Assembly (NCBI GenBank): GCA_003220225.1
Contig: QHRU01000035.1
Coordinates: 124,001 to 188,000, forward strand
Reading direction: 5' to 3'
Length of the DNA: 64,000 nucleotides
Origin: Candidatus Rokuibacteriota bacterium
GTDB taxonomy: Bacteria > Methylomirabilota > Methylomirabilia > Rokubacteriales > CSP1-6
This document shows positions 9,794 to 18,721 of this stretch, piece after piece (position 1 is the first letter of the stretch; each line of letters opens with the position of its first letter). The notes beneath the pieces are model-generated. The model saw nothing but the letters and a program-made list of their open reading frames with translations, did not search any database and had not been told where the DNA came from. A program made the position numbers and the translations under genes.

Positions 9794-11019
9794 CGCGCGC
9801 GCGCCGGCCGCGCCTGCGCGGCGTCGAGGCCTTCCCCGTCGAGCACGAGGGCACGCGCTTCCTGGCGCTGCGTGATCCCGCCGGGTACACGTCCTCCACC
9901 GTGCTGCTCCCGCTGGCGCTGCTCGAGATCGTCTCGCTCTTCGACGGCGGCCACGACGTCGCCTCGATCCAGCAGGCGGTCCTGCGCCAGCGCGGCGAGC
10001 AGGTCGACGCCACGCGTATCGAGGAGCTGGCACAGGCGCTGGACGCCCACGGCTTCCTCGAAGGCCCCGCCTTCGAGGCGCGGCGCGCCGAGGTCGACGG
10101 CGTGTTCCTGGCGACCCCGATGCGTCCGGCCAGCCACGCCGGCGGCGCCTATCCGGCCGACGGCGTGGCGTTGCGGGCGATGCTCGACGGCTTCTTCAAG
10201 CGTCCGCACGGCCCGGGGCCGGTCGATGGCGTCGGGGCGACGGCGAAGCCGGTCCGCGCGCTCATCGCGCCGCACATCGACTTTCACCGCGGCGGCCCCG
10301 CCTACGCATGGGGCTACCGCGACCTCGCCGAGCGCTGCCACGCGGACGTGTTCGTGATCTTCGGGACCTGTCACGCGGGCATGCGGCACCCCTTCGCGCT
10401 CACGCGCAAGCCGTACGAGACGCCCCTCGGGCCCGCGCCGGTGGACGTGGACTTCGTCGAGCGTCTCGCGGCGCGGGCCGGGCAGGACTGCTTTGCCGCC
10501 GAGCTGGCGCACCGCACCGAGCACTCGATCGAGTTCCAGGCCGTGTTCCTCCGCTACCTCTTCGCGGGCCGGCGCGAGGTGGCGATCGTGCCGGTGCTCA
10601 CGAGCTTCGCGCACGAGGCGCTGGCGCGCGGCAAGCGGCCCCAGGATGACCGGCGCGTGGCGCGGTTCCTCGACGCCCTCGGCGAGACGGTTGCCGCCAG
10701 CGGCCGCCGCGTCGCCTTCGTCGCCGGCGCCGATCTCGCCCACGTCGGGCCGCGCTTCGGCGACGCCGAGCCGGTCTCGCCGGAGGAGGCGGCGCGGCTC
10801 GCCGGCGCCGACCGCGCGATGCTCGAGACCGTGACGGCCGGCGACGCCGACGCGTTCTTCGCCGACGTCGCGCGCGACGGCGACGCCCGGCGCGTGTGCG
10901 GGCTCTCCCCCATCTGGACGCTGCTGCGCGCGACGGGTGGGGCGCCGGGCGTGCTGCGGCGCTATGCGCAGACGCCGGACCCGCAGTGCGTCGTGACGTT
11001 TGCGAGCGTGGTCTTTTAG
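9790..11019 (+). CDS. MEMO1 / AmmeMemoRadiSam system protein B family, with N-terminal PqqD-like winged-helix region
   Basis: RALIAPHIDFHRGGPAYAWGYRDL, VFVIFGTCHAGM, FALTRKPYETPLG, ELAHRTEHSIEFQAVFL; ~100-aa N-terminal extension (LLEIVSLFDGGHDVASIQQAV..). Confidence 0.82.
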   Translation: MTRARRPRLRGVEAFPVEHEGTRFLALRDPAGYTSSTVLLPLALLEIVSLFDGGHDVASIQQAVLRQRGEQVDATRIEELAQALDAHGFLEGPAFEARRAEVDGVFLATPMRPASHAGGAYPADGVALRAMLDGFFKRPHGPGPVDGVGATAKPVRALIAPHIDFHRGGPAYAWGYRDLAERCHADVFVIFGTCHAGMRHPFALTRKPYETPLGPAPVDVDFVERLAARAGQDCFAAELAHRTEHSIEFQAVFLRYLFAGRREVAIVPVLTSFAHEALARGKRPQDDRRVARFLDALGETVAASGRRVAFVAGADLAHVGPRFGDAEPVSPEEAARLAGADRAMLETVTAGDADAFFADVARDGDARRVCGLSPIWTLLRATGGAPGVLRRYAQTPDPQCVVTFASVVF

Positions 11020-11031
11020 AATACGTGGCTG

Positions 11032-11487
11032 ATGGCTGCGCTGCCGCCGGGCTGGAAGCTCCCCGACCTTCGCATCGACGTCGATGGCGACTGGTACGAT
11101 GAGGGCATTCAAGTGACGCATCCGGGGATTCTCGCCAACTTGCGGGGGAACTTGAAGAAAGACGCCGAGGGATACTTCATTCAGACGCGGGTCCGCATTC
11201 CGGTCAGGGTGGACGACGCGCCATTCGTGTTGACGCGGATCGAGCGGCAGGGCGAGGGGCTGCATGTCGTGGTCAACGACGGCACCGAGGACACCGTGGA
11301 CCCGGCGACGGTCCGGCTCGGCCGGGGCGACGTCCCCTACTGCGCGGTGAAGGGCGGAGACTTCCAGGCGCGCTTCTCGCGCGCGGCGACGTTCCAGCTG
11401 CTCGCCCTCGCGGAGTACGACGAGGCCACCGGCCGCGGCGCCCTGCGGCTCGGCGGCCGCGAGTACCCGCTGGCGAGGGCGTCGTGA
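11032..11487 (+). CDS. DUF1285-like conserved hypothetical protein
   Basis: DLRIDVDGDWYDEGIQVTHPGILANLRGNLKKDAEGYFIQTRVRIPVRVDDAPFVLTRI. Confidence 0.7.
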   Translation: MAALPPGWKLPDLRIDVDGDWYDEGIQVTHPGILANLRGNLKKDAEGYFIQTRVRIPVRVDDAPFVLTRIERQGEGLHVVVNDGTEDTVDPATVRLGRGDVPYCAVKGGDFQARFSRAATFQLLALAEYDEATGRGALRLGGREYPLARAS

Positions 11488-11999
11488 GGCGCCGTGTCCT
11501 GCCGGCCCTCGCCGTCACGGCCGGCGTCGTGGGCCTCCTGGTGCTCGGCATCCAGTGGGCCGCGCGCGGCCAGGGCCCGGTGACCCCGGGGCAGAGCCCG
11601 GTGACGCGGGCGCAGAGCGCCCCAATCAAGGACGAGATCGGCGACGAGGTCCAGACCGTTCCGCGCGGCCGGCTGCCGGTGTTCGCCGGGGTGGCCGATG
11701 TCCGCGGTCTGTACCAGTTCGCGACGACGCGCGGGGACGTGCTGCGCTTCATGCCGTGCACCTGCGGGTGCGCCCAGCTCGGCCACACCTCGAACCGCTC
11801 CTGCTACGTCAAGGCCGAGAGCGACGCGAGCGTGACGTACACGAGCCACGCCGCGACCTGAACGCTCTGCATGGACGTCACGCGTGACGTGATGCGGCTC
11901 ACGGAGCAGGGGAAGACGCCGGGCGAGATCCGGACGTTCATCGATGCCAGATACGTGCCGCAGGGACGGCCGATGGACACGCCGCGGCCACCGCGCTGA
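11484..11999 (+). CDS. PCYCGC-motif secreted protein, candidate selenoprotein (Sec encoded by TGA 11859-11861)
   Basis: ORF 11484-11861 ends at TGA inside a conserved block; readthrough gives MPCTCGCAQLGHTSNRSCYV...YTSHAAT-U-TLCMDVTRDVMRLTEQGKTPGEIRTFIDARYVPQGRP, ending in TGA 11997-11999 that overlaps the next ATG (11999). Confidence 0.8.
11869..11895 (+). promoter_or_regulatory. candidate bacterial SECIS hairpin
   Basis: GCAT-gg-ACGTCA-CGCG-TGACGT-g-ATGC: 6-bp upper stem, 4-bp lower stem, loop 11881-11884 CGCG (G at position 2), 19 nt after the UGA. Confidence 0.65.
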
Positions 12000-13666
12000 T
12001 GCAGGTCGCCGCCCGACTGATCGAGATCCTCCGCGCCGCCGGCGTCGGCTACCTCTTCGGCAACCCCGGCACCACCGAGCTGCCGTTCCTCGACGCGCTC
12101 GACGGCTCCGGACTGACGTACGTCGTCGCGCTCCAGGAGGCGACGGCGGCGGCCGCCGCCGACGGATACGCGCAGGCGTCGGGACGGCTCGGCGTCGTCA
12201 ACCTCCACGTGGCGCCGGGCCTCGCCAACGCGCTGTCGATCGTCCACAACGCCTCGCGCGCGAAAACGCCGCTGCTCGTGACCGCGGGTCAGCAAGACAC
12301 GCGCCTGCTCCTCGACGCGCCGATCCTCGCGGGTGACATGGTGAAGATGACGGACGGCCTGACCAAGTGGTCGTACGAGCTTCGCAACGCGGCGGAGGCC
12401 CCGAGCGCGCTGCGCCGCGCCATCCACCTGGCGCTCTCGCCGCCGACCGGCCCGGTCTTCCTCTCGCTGCCGATGGACCTCATGAGCGAGCCCTGCGACG
12501 ACACCGGCGCCGCGCCGGGGCCCGTCGCCGCGCGCCCGGCGCCCGAGCCCGAGGCGATCGCACGCGCCGCGGCGCTGTTCGCCGCCGCGAAGGCGCCCGT
12601 GATCGTGGCCGGCGACGGCGTCGCCCGGGCCGGCGCCCAGGCCGAGCTGGTCGCGCTCGCCGAGACCATTGGCGCCGCGGTGCACGGCGAGCCGATCCAC
12701 CGGCGGCTCTCCTTCCCCGGCGACCATCCCCTCTGGCGCGGCGGGCTCTATCCGACGGCGACCGCCGTGGCCAAGGCGCTGGAGCGCTTCGACGCGGTGC
12801 TGATCGCCGGGGCCAACGTCTTCACGTGGCTCTTCCACGCGCCGGGATCGCCGTTCGGCGCCAACCAGCGCGTCGTCCAGATCGACGACGACCCGCGCGA
12901 GATCAGCCGCAGCTATCCCGTCACGCTCGGCATCGTCGCGGCCGTGCGCGCGGCCCTGAGCGACCTGCACGAGGCGGTGGCCAAGCGCCAGGACGATTCC
13001 GCGCGCGCCGCCGCCCGCGAGCGCACGGCGACCCTCGCCCGCGCGCGTGACGAGCACGCGCGGCGCGTCGCCGCCACCGCCGACGCCGCCGCCAGCCGTG
13101 TGCCGATCGCGCCCGAGTACCTGATGCGGACGCTGGCGACGCTGCTGCCCCCGGACGCGCTCATCGTCGACGAGTCGGCCTCGTCGCTCGCGCACGTGCT
13201 CCGGCACCTGCCGTTCGGCGCGGGCTCGGACTTCTTCGGGAGCAAGACGGGCACGCTCGGCTGGGCGATGGGCGCGGCGCTGGGCGTGCAGCTGGCGCAC
13301 CCGCGGCGCAAGGTCGTGGCCACGATCGGCGACGGCTCGGTGATGTACGCGCCGCAGGCGCTGTGGACGGCCGCGCATCGAAACCTCCCCGTGACCTACG
13401 TCGTCGCCAACAACGCGTCATACGCGATCTTGAAGTCCGGGATGCTGACGTTCGGTCTGCCGGCCGCCAAGCGGGGCGTCTTCCCCGGCATGGATCTCGT
13501 CGATCCCGAGATCGATTACCTCGCGCTGGCGCGCTCCATGGGTGTGCTCGCCGTGCGCGTGGACAAGCCGGGCGGGCTGCGCGACGTCCTGGCGCGCGCC
13601 CTCGCCCACGAGGGCCCGGCGCTGGTGGACGTCCTCATCGACCGCGGCTTCGAGGCGATGCGGTGA
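11999..13666 (+). CDS. thiamine-pyrophosphate-dependent enzyme (benzoylformate decarboxylase / acetolactate synthase-like)
   Basis: LFGNPGTTELPFLDAL, GYAQASGRLGVVNLH, GDGSVMYAPQALWTAAHRNLPVTYVVANNASYAILK. Confidence 0.85.
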   Translation: MQVAARLIEILRAAGVGYLFGNPGTTELPFLDALDGSGLTYVVALQEATAAAAADGYAQASGRLGVVNLHVAPGLANALSIVHNASRAKTPLLVTAGQQDTRLLLDAPILAGDMVKMTDGLTKWSYELRNAAEAPSALRRAIHLALSPPTGPVFLSLPMDLMSEPCDDTGAAPGPVAARPAPEPEAIARAAALFAAAKAPVIVAGDGVARAGAQAELVALAETIGAAVHGEPIHRRLSFPGDHPLWRGGLYPTATAVAKALERFDAVLIAGANVFTWLFHAPGSPFGANQRVVQIDDDPREISRSYPVTLGIVAAVRAALSDLHEAVAKRQDDSARAAARERTATLARARDEHARRVAATADAAASRVPIAPEYLMRTLATLLPPDALIVDESASSLAHVLRHLPFGAGSDFFGSKTGTLGWAMGAALGVQLAHPRRKVVATIGDGSVMYAPQALWTAAHRNLPVTYVVANNASYAILKSGMLTFGLPAAKRGVFPGMDLVDPEIDYLALARSMGVLAVRVDKPGGLRDVLARALAHEGPALVDVLIDRGFEAMR

Positions 13667-15273
13667 CGGCACCGACGGGCGGCGAGTGGGTGATCCGCTC
13701 GCTGGAGCGCGAGGGCGTCCGCCACGTCTTCGGCATCCCCGGCGTGCACAACCTGGCGGTCTACGACGCGCTGCTGCGGCAGTCGGCGATCACCCACGTG
13801 CTCGCGCGCCACGAGCAGGGCGCCGCGTTCATGGCCGACGGCTACGCGCGCGCCTCGGGGACGCCCGGGGTCGTCGTCGTGACCAGCGGGCCGGCGGCCA
13901 CCAACACGCTCACGCCGCTCGCCGAGTCCTACTCCGGCTCCGTGCCCGTCTTCGTGGTCATGTCCGACATCGCCTCGGCCCTGGTCGGCCGCGACCTCGG
14001 CGCGCTGCACGAGGTGCCGAACCAGATCGACTGCTTTCGTCCCGTCACGCGCTGGGCGGAGGCGCTGACCGAAACGGCCGCGATCCCGACGAGCCTCGCC
14101 GCCGCCTTCGAGCTGGCGCGCACCGGCCGGCCGGGTCCCGTGGCGCTCTCGATCCCGAACGACTTGCTGTTCGCGCGCGCCGAGGCCACCGCGCCGCCGC
14201 CTTCGACGGCGCGGCGCCCGCCGTGTCACGTCGCCGACGTCGAGACGGCGGCGCGGCGGCTCCGTGTCGCGACGCGCCCCCTCGTCATCACCGGCGGCGG
14301 CGTCGTCGCCGCCGGCGCCGAGCGGGAGCTGGCGGCGCTCGCGCGGCGGCTCGGCGCTCCCGTGGTCAGCACGGTCGGCGGCCGCGGCGCGCTCGACGAG
14401 CGTGATCCGCTCTGGCACAGCGTGCTGCCCGATCGCCGCGCGACGGCCGGCGCGCTGGGCAGAGCCGACGTCGTGCTCGCGGTCGGCACCAAGCTCGGCC
14501 ACCGCTCGCTCGAGAAGCTCGGCGTCACCCTGGGGGCGGGGCAGACGCTGATCCACCTCGATCTGGATCCGGCCGTCATCGGCCGCGCGTTCAAGGCCGA
14601 GGTGGCGGTGGTGGGCGACGCTCGCGACGGCCTGGCCCGCCTCGTCCAGGCGCTTGGCCCCGGGCCGGCGGCGACGGGGTGGGACCGGGCGTGGCTCGCG
14701 GAGTCACGGAAGGATGCCGGACCGCGCTTCACACCCGAGGTCGCCGCGGCGATCGCGACGCTGCGCCGCGCGCTACCCGACGACGCGATCGTCGTCAACG
14801 ACCAGACGGGGCTGACCTACTGGATGGAGTACCGCTTCCCCGTGTACGCGCCGCGGACGTTCCTCTATCCGACGGGCTCGGCGGTGCTCGGCTACGCCGT
14901 GCCGGCGGCGATCGGGGCCAAGCTCGCGCGCCCCGAGCGCGCGGTCGTCGCGGTCGCGGGCGACGGCGGCTTCATGTTCTCGGTGGCCGAGCTGGCGACG
15001 GCGGTGAAGTACCACCTGCCGATCGTGTTCCTCGTGGTCAACGACGAGCGCTACGGCGCGATCAAGTATCTCCAGCAGCGGATGTACGAGGGGCGCTGGG
15101 GCGAGGCCGATCTGAGCAATCCCGACTTCCCCGCGCTGGCGCGCGCGTTCGGCGCGCGGGGGGAGCGCCTGGCGGGAATCGACGCGCTGCCTGACGCGAT
15201 CGGCCGCGCCCTCGCCGGCGATGGGCCAACGCTGCTGGAGCTCCGGATGACGATCGAGCCGCCCTGGGAGTAG
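13663..15273 (+). CDS. thiamine-pyrophosphate-binding enzyme (acetolactate synthase large subunit-like)
   Basis: VFGIPGVHNLAVYDALL, HEQGAAFMADGYARASGTPGVVVVTSGPAATN, VAGDGGFMFSVAELATAVKYHLPIVFLVVNDERYGAIK. Confidence 0.87.
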   Translation: MTAPTGGEWVIRSLEREGVRHVFGIPGVHNLAVYDALLRQSAITHVLARHEQGAAFMADGYARASGTPGVVVVTSGPAATNTLTPLAESYSGSVPVFVVMSDIASALVGRDLGALHEVPNQIDCFRPVTRWAEALTETAAIPTSLAAAFELARTGRPGPVALSIPNDLLFARAEATAPPPSTARRPPCHVADVETAARRLRVATRPLVITGGGVVAAGAERELAALARRLGAPVVSTVGGRGALDERDPLWHSVLPDRRATAGALGRADVVLAVGTKLGHRSLEKLGVTLGAGQTLIHLDLDPAVIGRAFKAEVAVVGDARDGLARLVQALGPGPAATGWDRAWLAESRKDAGPRFTPEVAAAIATLRRALPDDAIVVNDQTGLTYWMEYRFPVYAPRTFLYPTGSAVLGYAVPAAIGAKLARPERAVVAVAGDGGFMFSVAELATAVKYHLPIVFLVVNDERYGAIKYLQQRMYEGRWGEADLSNPDFPALARAFGARGERLAGIDALPDAIGRALAGDGPTLLELRMTIEPPWE

Positions 15274-15284
15274 AATCCTGCCAT

Positions 15285-15845
15285 ATGAAACGTATGATTC
15301 CGACTCTTGCGCTCGCCCTCGTCCTCGCCGCTCGCGTCGTCGTATCCGCCGCCGTCGTCGACTATCCGCTCGTCGGAGCCTCCGGGGTCTACACGCTCGT
15401 GAACCTGCACCCGGACGAGCAGCGGCTGCGGCTGTACTCGGTGAACTACCAGCAGTCGGGGCTGATCCCGCTGTGCTCGAAGGTCAAGATCGAGTCGGTC
15501 GAAACGCGGAAGCTGACGTTCCGCCTCCTCGACAGCGGCCGCGAGTACGAATACCTCTTCCACAACTCGCTGCGCGATCCGATCGCCAAGCACCTCGACA
15601 AGGTGTTCGGCAAGAAGTGTGACGCGGCGAGCGTCGAGAAGATGAGCGAGGTCGATCGCAAGGGGGTCCGCTCGGGTACCGTCCTGCCGGGGATGACGAA
15701 GCGCGGGGTGATCCTCGCCATCGGCTACCCGCCCGAGCACGCCACGCCGTCGCTCGACTCCGACGTCTGGACGTACTGGAAGAACCGCTTCGGCAAGATG
15801 AAGGTGAACTTCACCAACGGCAAGGTCTCCGAGATCAGCGACTAG
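15285..15845 (+). CDS. secreted hypothetical protein (SmpA/OmlA-like C-terminus)
   Basis: Signal peptide; VLPGMTKRGVILAIGYPPEHATPSLDSDVWTYWKNRFGKMKVNFTNGKVSEI. Confidence 0.65.
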   Translation: MKRMIPTLALALVLAARVVVSAAVVDYPLVGASGVYTLVNLHPDEQRLRLYSVNYQQSGLIPLCSKVKIESVETRKLTFRLLDSGREYEYLFHNSLRDPIAKHLDKVFGKKCDAASVEKMSEVDRKGVRSGTVLPGMTKRGVILAIGYPPEHATPSLDSDVWTYWKNRFGKMKVNFTNGKVSEISD

Positions 15846-15851
15846 CCGCGC

Positions 15852-16703
15852 ATGACGTCCACGTCCGACGTCGCGACCGCGCCCACGTCTCCCGGCGCCG
15901 CCGCGCGCCTGGCCCGGTCGCAGCGCAGCATGGCCCGCGGCTGGCGTGTGCTGAGGACCGGCGTGGCCTTCGTGACGTTCGGCGTCGGCGCCATCGTCGT
16001 GGCCGGCATCGTGTGGCCGGTGCGCCTGCTGGACCGCAGAGCGGCCGGTCGACGCGAAGTGCGAACGCAGCGCGTCGTCCACGGGGCGTCTCGTCTCTTC
16101 GTCTGGTGGATGAAGCGCCTCGGGATCCTCCGGCTGTCCTGGATCGGCGCCGAGCGCCTGCAGGCACGCGCGCCCCGCCTCATCGTCGCGAATCACCCGA
16201 GCCTGATCGACGTGGTGCTGCTGCTGGCGCGGCTGCCGCAGGCCGATTGCATCGTGAAGAAGGCCGCGCGGCGTAACCCCTTCATGCGGAGCCTCGTGAC
16301 CAGCGCCGGCTACCTCGCCAACGACGACGGCGACGCGCTCGTCGACGCCTGCGCCGACCGGATCAATCACGGACGCTCCGTGGTGCTCTTCCCCGAGGGA
16401 ACCCGCTCCCCGCGAGAAGGCCTGCACCGGTTCCAGCGAGGCGCCGCCCACATCGCGTTGAAGAGCGGCTGCGCGATCGTGCCGGTCGTCATCACGTGCC
16501 GGCCGCCGACCCTGCTCAAGGGCCAGGCGTGGCACGACGTGCCGGATCGGACGGCGCGCTTCGTGCTGCGTGTCGAGGAGCCGATCGATCCCGCACGGTA
16601 TCTGGGCGCGGAGACGACACTGCCGGTGGCCGCGCGACGGCTCACCGCGGATTTGCAGATGCTTTACGAACGACGGCTCGACGCCGACGAGGGCACGACA
16701 TGA
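15852..16703 (+). CDS. 1-acyl-sn-glycerol-3-phosphate acyltransferase family protein
   Basis: PRLIVANHPSLIDVVLLLARLP (HX4D-like NHPSLID), VVLFPEGTRSPREGLHRFQRGAAHIALKSGCAIVPV. Confidence 0.87.
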   Translation: MTSTSDVATAPTSPGAAARLARSQRSMARGWRVLRTGVAFVTFGVGAIVVAGIVWPVRLLDRRAAGRREVRTQRVVHGASRLFVWWMKRLGILRLSWIGAERLQARAPRLIVANHPSLIDVVLLLARLPQADCIVKKAARRNPFMRSLVTSAGYLANDDGDALVDACADRINHGRSVVLFPEGTRSPREGLHRFQRGAAHIALKSGCAIVPVVITCRPPTLLKGQAWHDVPDRTARFVLRVEEPIDPARYLGAETTLPVAARRLTADLQMLYERRLDADEGTT

Positions 16704-16969
16704 ACCAACCCGAGGTGTCCAAGGACGAGATCTTCAAACGGTTGCGCGACGTGCTCGTGGCGGGGTTCGAGCTGCGAGACGAGCAGATCGTTCCCACCGC
16801 CCGCCTGATCGACGATCTGGAGCTCGACAGCCTCGATCTCGTCGATTTCGCCGTCCGTCTCGAGCAGCAGGTCGATCTCGAGATCGCCGAAGACGAGCTG
16901 AAGGGGATCAAGACGGTGCAGGACATCGTCGACCTGGCCTACCAGAAGCTCAACGCCGGGCGCCCCTGA
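16700..16969 (+). CDS. acyl carrier protein
   Basis: DDLELDSLDLVDFAVRLEQQVDLEIAEDELKGIKTVQDIVDL; DSL phosphopantetheine site. Confidence 0.92.
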   Translation: MNQPEVSKDEIFKRLRDVLVAGFELRDEQIVPTARLIDDLELDSLDLVDFAVRLEQQVDLEIAEDELKGIKTVQDIVDLAYQKLNAGRP

Positions 16970-16973
16970 TCGC

Positions 16974-17591
16974 GTGCGCGTGCTCGTCGCCGTCGTGGGG
17001 CTCGGATACCCGCTGCTCGTCTACGCGGGGCTGCTGGTCTTCGAGCCTCGGGTCCTCGTGGCGATCGCCGGCGGCCTCCTGCTGGCGCGTGGCGCGTCGG
17101 GCTGGCGGGCGTGGAATCGACGGGACGTCCGGCGCGTGATGATGCCGGTGTCCCTCGTGGCGGCCGTGCTCGCCGTGGCCGCGATCCTCAACGACGGTCG
17201 AGCCTTCCTCTTCGTCCCCGCGCTCGTCAACGGCGCCCTGCTGATCGGGTTCGGCCGCTCGCTGGTCCGCGGGCCGAGCATGATCGAGACGTATGCCCGG
17301 CTCCGGCACCCCGAGATGCCCGCGAGCCGTGCCCCCTACCTCCGCACCCTCACCGGGATGTGGTGCGTCGTCTTCGCCGTCAACCTCACGATCTCGCTGC
17401 TGCTCGCCCTGTACGGAACGCTCGAGGCGTGGACCCTCTACAACGGCATCCTCGCCTACGCCCTGATCGGCAGCCTGCTCGCGGCCGAGCGCGTCTACCG
17501 TTACTGGCGGTTCCGCGGCTATCACGGCGACCTGCTCGACCCGTTGTTCCGGCGGGTGTTTCCTCCGCCCGCGGCCGGAGGCCCGCGCTGA
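16974..17591 (+). CDS. COG4648-like membrane protein (aryl-polyene-type cluster)
   Basis: Multi-TM; GRSLVRGPSMIETYARLRHPEMPASRAPYLRTLTGMWCVVFAVNLTISLLLAL; position between ACP and dehydratase-GT fusion. Confidence 0.75.
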   Translation: MRVLVAVVGLGYPLLVYAGLLVFEPRVLVAIAGGLLLARGASGWRAWNRRDVRRVMMPVSLVAAVLAVAAILNDGRAFLFVPALVNGALLIGFGRSLVRGPSMIETYARLRHPEMPASRAPYLRTLTGMWCVVFAVNLTISLLLALYGTLEAWTLYNGILAYALIGSLLAAERVYRYWRFRGYHGDLLDPLFRRVFPPPAAGGPR

Positions 17592-18721
17592 CTCGTCCGG
17601 CGGCGGGCCCGCGCGAACACGCCGCGACGGGGCCCGATGTCCTCCGAGCCTCCCGCGGCGAGGGGCGTTGCGAGCGCGTCATGAAGGTCCCCGCGGACCT
17701 CGAGTGTCTGGACGGGCATTTCCCGGGATTCCCCGTGGTGCCGGGCGTCGCGCAAATCGGCTGGGTCCTCGACGCCGCGCGCGAGCTGCTCGGGGGGTCC
17801 GCCGCGCTCACGGGCATCGAGGCGCTGAAGTTCAAGCGCCTGCTGCGCCCCGCCGACGTCTTCCACCTCAGGGTCGAGCTCTCGCCGGACCGCACCGCGG
17901 TGGCGTTTCGGCTCTGGGACGACGCGAGCGTCTTTTCCTCGGGCCGGTTGCGCTTCGCGCCGAACGCCGAGGCCGCGCGCCGGGTCGACCCGTGTCTGGT
18001 CGTTCCGATCTTCGACCACGGCGAGACGATCGAGGGCGTCCTGGAAGGGCTCGCGCCGCTCGGGCTGCCCTGCCTCGTCGTCAACGACGGGAGCGGGCCC
18101 GAGACGACCGAGGTGTTGTCCCGCCTCGCGGCGCGGTTTCCCTGGGTCGAGCTCGCGCATCTCGCCGTCAACCGCGGCCGGGGCGCCGCGCTCCGGCATG
18201 GCTACCGGGCGGCCCACCGGCGCGGCTTCTCGCACGTCGTGCAGCTGGACGCCGACGGCCAGCACGACCCGGCGGAGGTCGGCAAGCTTCTGGCCGCGGC
18301 CGAGCACGATCCCGGCGCCCTCGTCCTGGGCGAGCCCCGCTTCGACGAGACCGCGCCGAAGAACCGTCTCTACGGGCGCCGTCTCTCCCAGTTGATCGTC
18401 TGGGGCTACACCGGGTCGTTCGCGGTCCGCGACCCGCTCTGCGGCTTCCGCTGCTTCCCCCTGGCGCCCACGGTCGCGCTGCTGGATCGCTACCGGCTCG
18501 GCGACCGCATGGATTTCGATCCGGAGATCGTCGTCCGCCTCGCCTGGGAAGGGGTGCCGATCGTCAACGTGCCGGTCCGGGTCCGGTATTTTCCGCAGGG
18601 GCGCTCGCATTTTCGTCTCATTCGGGACAACGTGCGGATCGCGGCGACCTACGGCCGCTTGCTCCTGGCGCGGATCGGACGGGCCCGCGTGCTCGGCCGC
18701 GGCGCGGGACGCCGCGCATGA
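17588..18721 (+). CDS. fusion: ApeI-like 3-hydroxyacyl-ACP dehydratase + family 2 glycosyltransferase
   Basis: N-term hot-dog VPADLECLDGHFPGFPVVPGVAQIGWVLDAA; C-term GT2 CLVVNDGSGPETTEVL, HVVQLDADGQHDPAEV. Start probably CTG 17588 (CTGA overlap); first ATG 17682 would cut the dehydratase domain. Confidence 0.82.
   Translation: MTRPAAGPREHAATGPDVLRASRGEGRCERVMKVPADLECLDGHFPGFPVVPGVAQIGWVLDAARELLGGSAALTGIEALKFKRLLRPADVFHLRVELSPDRTAVAFRLWDDASVFSSGRLRFAPNAEAARRVDPCLVVPIFDHGETIEGVLEGLAPLGLPCLVVNDGSGPETTEVLSRLAARFPWVELAHLAVNRGRGAALRHGYRAAHRRGFSHVVQLDADGQHDPAEVGKLLAAAEHDPGALVLGEPRFDETAPKNRLYGRRLSQLIVWGYTGSFAVRDPLCGFRCFPLAPTVALLDRYRLGDRMDFDPEIVVRLAWEGVPIVNVPVRVRYFPQGRSHFRLIRDNVRIAATYGRLLLARIGRARVLGRGAGRRA

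Noticed and set aside
11572-11620. Short direct repeats (cccggtgac...gcagagc) in the PCYCGC gene
   Set aside because: About two copies of a ~21-bp unit encoding a Pro/Gln linker; too short to call a repeat feature.
11862-11999. Treating TGA 11859 as a genuine stop or pseudogene
   Set aside because: The downstream frame keeps family-like sequence, ends exactly at a TGATG junction with the next gene, and carries a SECIS-like hairpin.
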